A DNA stretch of 56,377 nucleotides, from the NCBI RefSeq assembly GCF_022346925.1, contig NZ_JAKRNJ010000010.1:1-56377 (forward strand), read 5' to 3'. Numbering within the stretch: the first letter of the stretch is position 1; the number at the start of each line of letters is the position of its first letter. The DNA is from Microvirga sp. ACRRW (GTDB taxonomy: Bacteria > Pseudomonadota > Alphaproteobacteria > Rhizobiales > Beijerinckiaceae). Under the pieces are notes generated by a model. That model was not told where the DNA came from, ran no database searches, and saw nothing but the letters and a program-made list of their open reading frames with translations. Positions 53,531 to 56,377 of the stretch are shown in pieces. A program made the position numbers and the translations under genes.

Positions 53531-53569
53531 AAGGCTTCCATTGCACCCAAGATGGGAGCCTTCTTTATT
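53531..53569 (+). terminator. Intrinsic terminator after the Crp/Fnr gene
   Basis: AAGGCTTCCAT (53531-53541) pairs with ATGGGAGCCTT (53552-53562), 11 bp with one T-G, around a 10-nt loop, and is followed by CTTTATTT. Confidence 0.82.
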
Positions 53570-53619
53570 TGCGCTCAACCAAGCAGGTAAGAAACAAAAA
53601 GATCATAGCGCGCTCTGAA

Positions 53620-53646
53620 TTGACATAATGTAATTTTGATTACATT
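53620..53646 (+). promoter_or_regulatory. Putative promoter overlapping an AT-rich palindrome
   Basis: TTGACA (53620-53625) runs into a perfect inverted repeat AATGTAAT-TTTG-ATTACATT (53627-53646). TACATT at 53641-53646 could be a -10 with a short 15-bp spacer. A regulator bound to the dyad would cover the spacer and the -10. It lies more than 300 bp from the RTX start, so it would imply a long leader or an unrelated transcript. Confidence 0.4.
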
Positions 53647-53713
53647 TCTTGTTTGCGTAGTAGTCTCCCAGATCAGAGTACGGCCGATCGCAAGTACATT
53701 GCTCAAAATGACA

Positions 53714-53729
53714 TAGACCGAACGGTCTA
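53714..53729. promoter_or_regulatory. TetR-type operator-like palindrome
   Basis: TAGACCG-AA-CGGTCTA, a perfect 7-bp dyad. The TAGACC-N4-GGTCTA pattern is known for some TetR-family repressors (NemR-type). No TetR gene occurs in the window, so the regulator would be encoded elsewhere. It lies 226 bp before the RTX start codon. Confidence 0.5.
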
Positions 53730-53955
53730 GGCCTGCGACCAGTAGTAGGTTTCTTACCGAGCGTCAGCCTATCTTACGCTAGAATCTTCGGAAAATATCT
53801 TTGGTTTAGATATGAACCCTCTCTGATTGAAGAGTAGCCACGCTTCTTCAGCATTGAAAACACTCCAGGCCGAACGTGCCGTCTATGCGGGCCGAGAAGG
53901 ATCCGCAGGCATCTGAGACATTCTTTTGGGCGAAGGCCCACCCTGGAGAGCTGAC

Positions 53956-56377
53956 ATGGCAAAAAGCGAATGGGACGGCCACATCATTCAGTACACCGAC
54001 ATGCAGGGCGTGGCTGCCGCCAGCGTTCACTTTGGTGGTGGAACAGCCATGTCACGCCTTCAGCAGGCGGCTGATGCCTACTTCAGCGGCGATCAGATTA
54101 ATTACGAAGGATCGCAGGTCGGCAACGAGATCACGGGCAGCGGGACAAGAACCGTTGTCATGATCAACGGCGTCAGAACGTCCATTGTCGTCAAAGATGC
54201 CGACGGGGAAGAGGCGGGTACAGGCGGATCAGGTACAGGCGGCAGCGGATCAGACGACGGCACGTCTCAGCCTATTGCGTTTGACATCAATCAGTGCACT
54301 CAGGAAGAGTTTTTCTCTGTCTTGAATGACTTCTTTGCCGCGATTGATTTCAAGCAGAAGGATCAAACGGACGATGCCATTCGCGCCCGCGAAATTCTTT
54401 ACCGGGAGATTTTCGACTCCATTGACGCGAACAATCCAGATGCCACTAACCAGGAGAAGCTGGACCTGCTCGTCCAGGAGTATAATGCCGCTCTCCTAGA
54501 ACATAATATTGGCACGCTGTTATCAATCGTGCCCGGTGTGAGCGATGGTGGTACAGATGGCGATAGCGGAATAGAGCACGCGGCCCTCGTTGATGCTCTT
54601 GATGAAGAGCAGTTTTACGACTTTGTAGATGGTTGGTTTAGCCGTTTGGATTCGGAACAGCGCGATCAATCAGATTCAGCTGTCTTTGTGAGAAGAGACC
54701 TCTTCGATCAGGTTTTCGAGGAGCTCGAACTTGCTAATCCTAATGCTTCTAACAGTCAGCTTATAGAACTGCTCGTTAAGGAATATGAGATCGCACTTGA
54801 GGAAGAATGGCCAGGTAGTACAACTGATCAGTTTCCAAACGGTCGCGGCACCTGGGAGATGAGCCCTGAAATCGATGATTTCTCCGGAGATACATTTCAT
54901 AAATTTCTGGACGCTCTGTTCGACTCCGAAGACATGGACCAACAGGACCAGTCTGAAGCCGCATGCGCCCTGCGGAAAGAAATCTTCAATCAATTATATG
55001 GATGGGCGGAATTCGACTATGAAGACATGCCCAATCGTCAGTTCATTCAAGCTCTTTTTGATGACTACGATCGTGAACTTGCCGAACGAGGTATCGGCAA
55101 TGGCAAGAGAATCCAACCTATTGATGAAACAATCGTCAGGAAGCAGAGCGTCGTTCATTTAAAAATCCGTGGAGCCGAAAACGACACATTGGTGGGTGTG
55201 TCCGAGTCTGACAATTTTTACGGCGGCGGCGGCAACGACACCCTCGACGGTGCGGGCGGCCACGACAAGCTCTCCGGCGACGCCGGCGACGATCTCCTTG
55301 ATGGCGGCATGGATGCCGACTTCCTCTCCGGCGGGCATGGCAACGACAGTCTGCTCGGCGGCACCGGCGACGACAGGCTCTACGGCGGCGCGGGTGACGA
55401 CCGTCTCAATGGCGGCGCCGGCAAGGACTTCCTGGATGGCGGCGCCGGCAACGATAGCCTCGTAGGCAGCATTGGCAACGATGCGCTCTCAGGGGGTGAT
55501 GGCAACGACACCCTCTACGGTGGCGCGGACGACGATATTGCCTTCGGCGACAATGGCGATGACGTCATCGATGGCGGCGAGGGCAACGACGTCCTCAATG
55601 GTGGCGAGGGCAGAGATACGCTTTTGGGCGGCATGGGCGACGACGTCCTTATCGGCGCCTCGGGCAGCGACAGCCTCGATGGCGGTGACGGCAACGACCT
55701 GCTCCATGGTGGGTTCGATCAGGACAACCTTGCCGACACGCTCAATGGCGGCGCCGGCGTGGACACAGCCGATTACTCCAACAGCTCCAGCGGGATCTAC
55801 ATCGATCTGGCGTCCGGTGTTGCAGGCGGCGGTGCGGCGCAGGGCGATCGCCTGATCAGCATCGAGAACGTGCTCGGCAGCAAGCACGACGACTTCATCA
55901 TCGTCGGCAATACCAGCGGCCAGTACTTCGACTTTGGCGATTATCTCGCCAAGAACGGCGACGTGCGGGCGCATATCCTGGCCAACAATCTGGGCTTCGA
56001 CTGGGCTTACACCCACTGGCTGACCTGGGGCCGGTTCGAAGGCCGCGCCGGCGGCTGGAGCGGTCTGGCGCAGACTGGCGCGGATTGGGGTTCGGCCTTT
56101 GATGTGGCGGGCTATCTTGCCGCCAATGCGGACGTGGCCGCTCACAAGAACAAGTACAATCTGTCCGATGCCTGGGTGTGGCAGCACTGGCTCGAGTTCG
56201 GCGCGCAGGAAGGCCGCGCCGGCGCGTTCAAGGTCTCCGGCTCGGTGATCGATGCTGGCGAGGGCCACGACACGGTGCAGGGCGGCGTCTATTCCGATTA
56301 CCTGATCGGCGGCACGGGCAACGACAGCCTCGTCGGCCACCAGGGCCACGACGTGCTGGTCGGCGGCGAGGGCGACG
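53956..56377 (+). CDS. Large RTX (calcium-binding repeat) protein with three N-terminal acidic repeats, C-terminus outside the window
   Basis: Open from ATG 53956 to the window edge (807 codons), without stop. Layout: a unique N-terminus (about 1-85: AKSEWDGHIIQYTDMQGVAAA... ), a Gly/Ser/Asp linker (about 86-104), three ~73-residue acidic repeats (115-186, 215-287, 309-381), RTX nonapeptide repeats GGxGxDxLx (about 407-600), a 'DTADYSNSSSGIYIDLASG...ISIENVLGS' segment typical of RTX proteins, two FDxxxYLxxNxDV...HWLxxG..EGRAG repeats, then more RTX. There is no Sec signal; export by a type I system using a C-terminal signal is expected, but that end and the exporter genes lie outside. Function is unknown: adhesin, matrix or effector are all possible. 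Confidence 0.9.
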   Translation, partial: MAKSEWDGHIIQYTDMQGVAAASVHFGGGTAMSRLQQAADAYFSGDQINYEGSQVGNEITGSGTRTVVMINGVRTSIVVKDADGEEAGTGGSGTGGSGSDDGTSQPIAFDINQCTQEEFFSVLNDFFAAIDFKQKDQTDDAIRAREILYREIFDSIDANNPDATNQEKLDLLVQEYNAALLEHNIGTLLSIVPGVSDGGTDGDSGIEHAALVDALDEEQFYDFVDGWFSRLDSEQRDQSDSAVFVRRDLFDQVFEELELANPNASNSQLIELLVKEYEIALEEEWPGSTTDQFPNGRGTWEMSPEIDDFSGDTFHKFLDALFDSEDMDQQDQSEAACALRKEIFNQLYGWAEFDYEDMPNRQFIQALFDDYDRELAERGIGNGKRIQPIDETIVRKQSVVHLKIRGAENDTLVGVSESDNFYGGGGNDTLDGAGGHDKLSGDAGDDLLDGGMDADFLSGGHGNDSLLGGTGDDRLYGGAGDDRLNGGAGKDFLDGGAGNDSLVGSIGNDALSGGDGNDTLYGGADDDIAFGDNGDDVIDGGEGNDVLNGGEGRDTLLGGMGDDVLIGASGSDSLDGGDGNDLLHGGFDQDNLADTLNGGAGVDTADYSNSSSGIYIDLASGVAGGGAAQGDRLISIENVLGSKHDDFIIVGNTSGQYFDFGDYLAKNGDVRAHILANNLGFDWAYTHWLTWGRFEGRAGGWSGLAQTGADWGSAFDVAGYLAANADVAAHKNKYNLSDAWVWQHWLEFGAQEGRAGAFKVSGSVIDAGEGHDTVQGGVYSDYLIGGTGNDSLVGHQGHDVLVGGEGD
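54298..55098 (+). repeat. Three divergent ~73-residue tandem repeats encoded in the RTX gene
   Basis: Repeat 1 at 54298-54513, repeat 2 at 54598-54816, repeat 3 at 54880-55098, separated by short linkers. Shared pattern: F-x-x-(F/L)-x-x-(W/L/F)-F, then D-x-x-Q-x-D-Q-(S/T)-(D/E)-x-A, then R-x-x-(I/L)-(F/Y), then N or P positions, then (L/A)-(L/F)-x-x-(E/D)-Y-x-x-x-L-x-E, then G. The DNA copies are not alike, so the duplication is old. I do not recognise the family. Confidence 0.8.
55174..55770 (+). repeat. RTX nonapeptide repeat block
   Basis: About 20 consecutive nonapeptides of the form G-G-x-G-x-D-x-L/I-x (for example GGAGDDRLY, GGDGNDTLY, GGEGNDVLN), the calcium-binding parallel beta-roll of hemolysin-type proteins. 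GC content rises to about two thirds here (40 of 60 bases in 55261-55320). A few units depart from consensus (for example ADDDIAFGD). Confidence 0.93.
55927..56229 (+). repeat. Two FD-YL-N-DV/EGR protein repeats in the RTX gene
   Basis: Repeat 1 (55927-56055) begins FDFGDYLAKNGDV and ends HWLTWGRFEGRAGG. Repeat 2 (56098-56229) begins FDVAGYLAANADV and ends HWLEFGAQEGRAGAF. The 'FDxxxYLxxNPDV...HYxxxGxxEGR' unit recurs, in my recollection, in many large alphaproteobacterial RTX proteins; its role is undetermined. Confidence 0.75.

Larger units (their letters stand above)
53570..53955 (+). promoter_or_regulatory. AT-rich upstream region of the RTX gene
   Basis: A 386-bp gap with no supported gene. 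It is far more AT-rich than the rest of the window: only 20 of 60 bases are G or C in 53581-53640. It holds two palindromes listed separately and a TTGACA at 53620-53625. The RTX start codon at 53956 is preceded by GGAGAG at 53944-53949. Control of the RTX gene is probably encoded here. Confidence 0.6.

Noticed and set aside
53774..54030. Short minus-strand open frames in the AT-rich gap before the RTX gene
   Set aside because: No ribosome-binding sites or recognisable products; they overlap the RTX start on the other strand.
54298..55098. EF-hand calcium sites in the acidic triple repeats
   Set aside because: Acidic residues are frequent, but no 12-residue DxDxDG loop followed by a Glu at position 12 is kept in the three units.
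55489..56349. Minus-strand open frame opposite the RTX repeats
   Set aside because: Repetitive GGxGxD codons leave the antisense strand free of stops. The plus-strand frame has intact nonapeptide repeats and a continuous upstream reading frame.
55174..56377. CRISPR-like or simple DNA tandem repeat array in the RTX region
   Set aside because: Units recur at 27-bp protein periodicity with varying bases. This is protein-coding RTX repetition; no repeat-spacer pattern exists.

Overview
This 56.4 kb window is a chromosomal segment of a GC-rich alphaproteobacterium, most likely from Hyphomicrobiales and plausibly a Methylobacteriaceae/Microvirga-like genus. The grounds are the gene orders rpoZ-rel, fabD-fabG-acpP-fabF-mltG-yicC-gmk and lptF-lptG-lptD-pdxA-rsmA, a Brucella/Rhizobium-type 'ADLPAKKAA' porin, an HWE-family histidine kinase, and two kinds of GC-rich palindromic repeats of the sort common in that order. 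The genus is inferred, not proven. I found no tRNA, rRNA, CRISPR array, transposase or prophage genes.

Layout. 1-7.5 kb: the end of a luciferase-like monooxygenase gene, then a leftward six-gene operon encoding a complete peptide/opine-type ABC importer (fused double ATPase, substrate-binding protein, two permeases) with an aldehyde dehydrogenase and an SDR dehydrogenase embedded in it. 7.6-12.8 kb: an HWE histidine kinase, an Uup-like ABC-F ATPase and an old-yellow-enzyme reductase. 12.8-19.2 kb: dodecin, then the full homogentisate route of tyrosine degradation (hppD, hmgA, maiA, fumarylacetoacetase) with its own MarR-type regulator, twin operators and an orphan TRAP binding protein. 19.2-22 kb: a major porin with a long structured leader, and an alpha/beta hydrolase. 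22-31.3 kb: housekeeping genes (lytic transglycosylase, dapA-smpB, an ACT protein, a NYN-domain protein, pyrE, a glutamine-amidotransferase-like hydrolase, rel, rpoZ). 31.5-38.3 kb: the fatty-acid synthesis cluster followed by mltG, yicC and gmk. 38.3-45 kb: leftward LPS-export/rRNA-modification operon lptF-lptG-lptD-pdxA-rsmA, without surA. 45.1-51.2 kb: pepA, holC, an S10 serine carboxypeptidase, a small lipoprotein and a second ABC-F gene; inverted copies of a 100-bp REP-like element bracket the holC-peptidase-lipoprotein group. 51.3-56.4 kb: a nucleotide-sugar dehydrogenase, a Crp/Fnr regulator, an AT-rich regulatory region and the start of a large RTX protein that runs off the window.

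The most unusual object is the RTX protein. Before its calcium-binding repeats it carries three divergent ~73-residue acidic repeats that I do not recognise. These lie in DNA of about 42-47 % GC, while the RTX tail of the same gene is about 67 % GC. Upstream is a 386-bp AT-rich gap with two palindromes, one resembling a TetR-family operator. Other points of interest are the twin GTTGC-N4-GCAAC operators between hmgA and marR, a ribosome-binding site buried in a stem ahead of the ABC binding protein, and the inverted REP pair.
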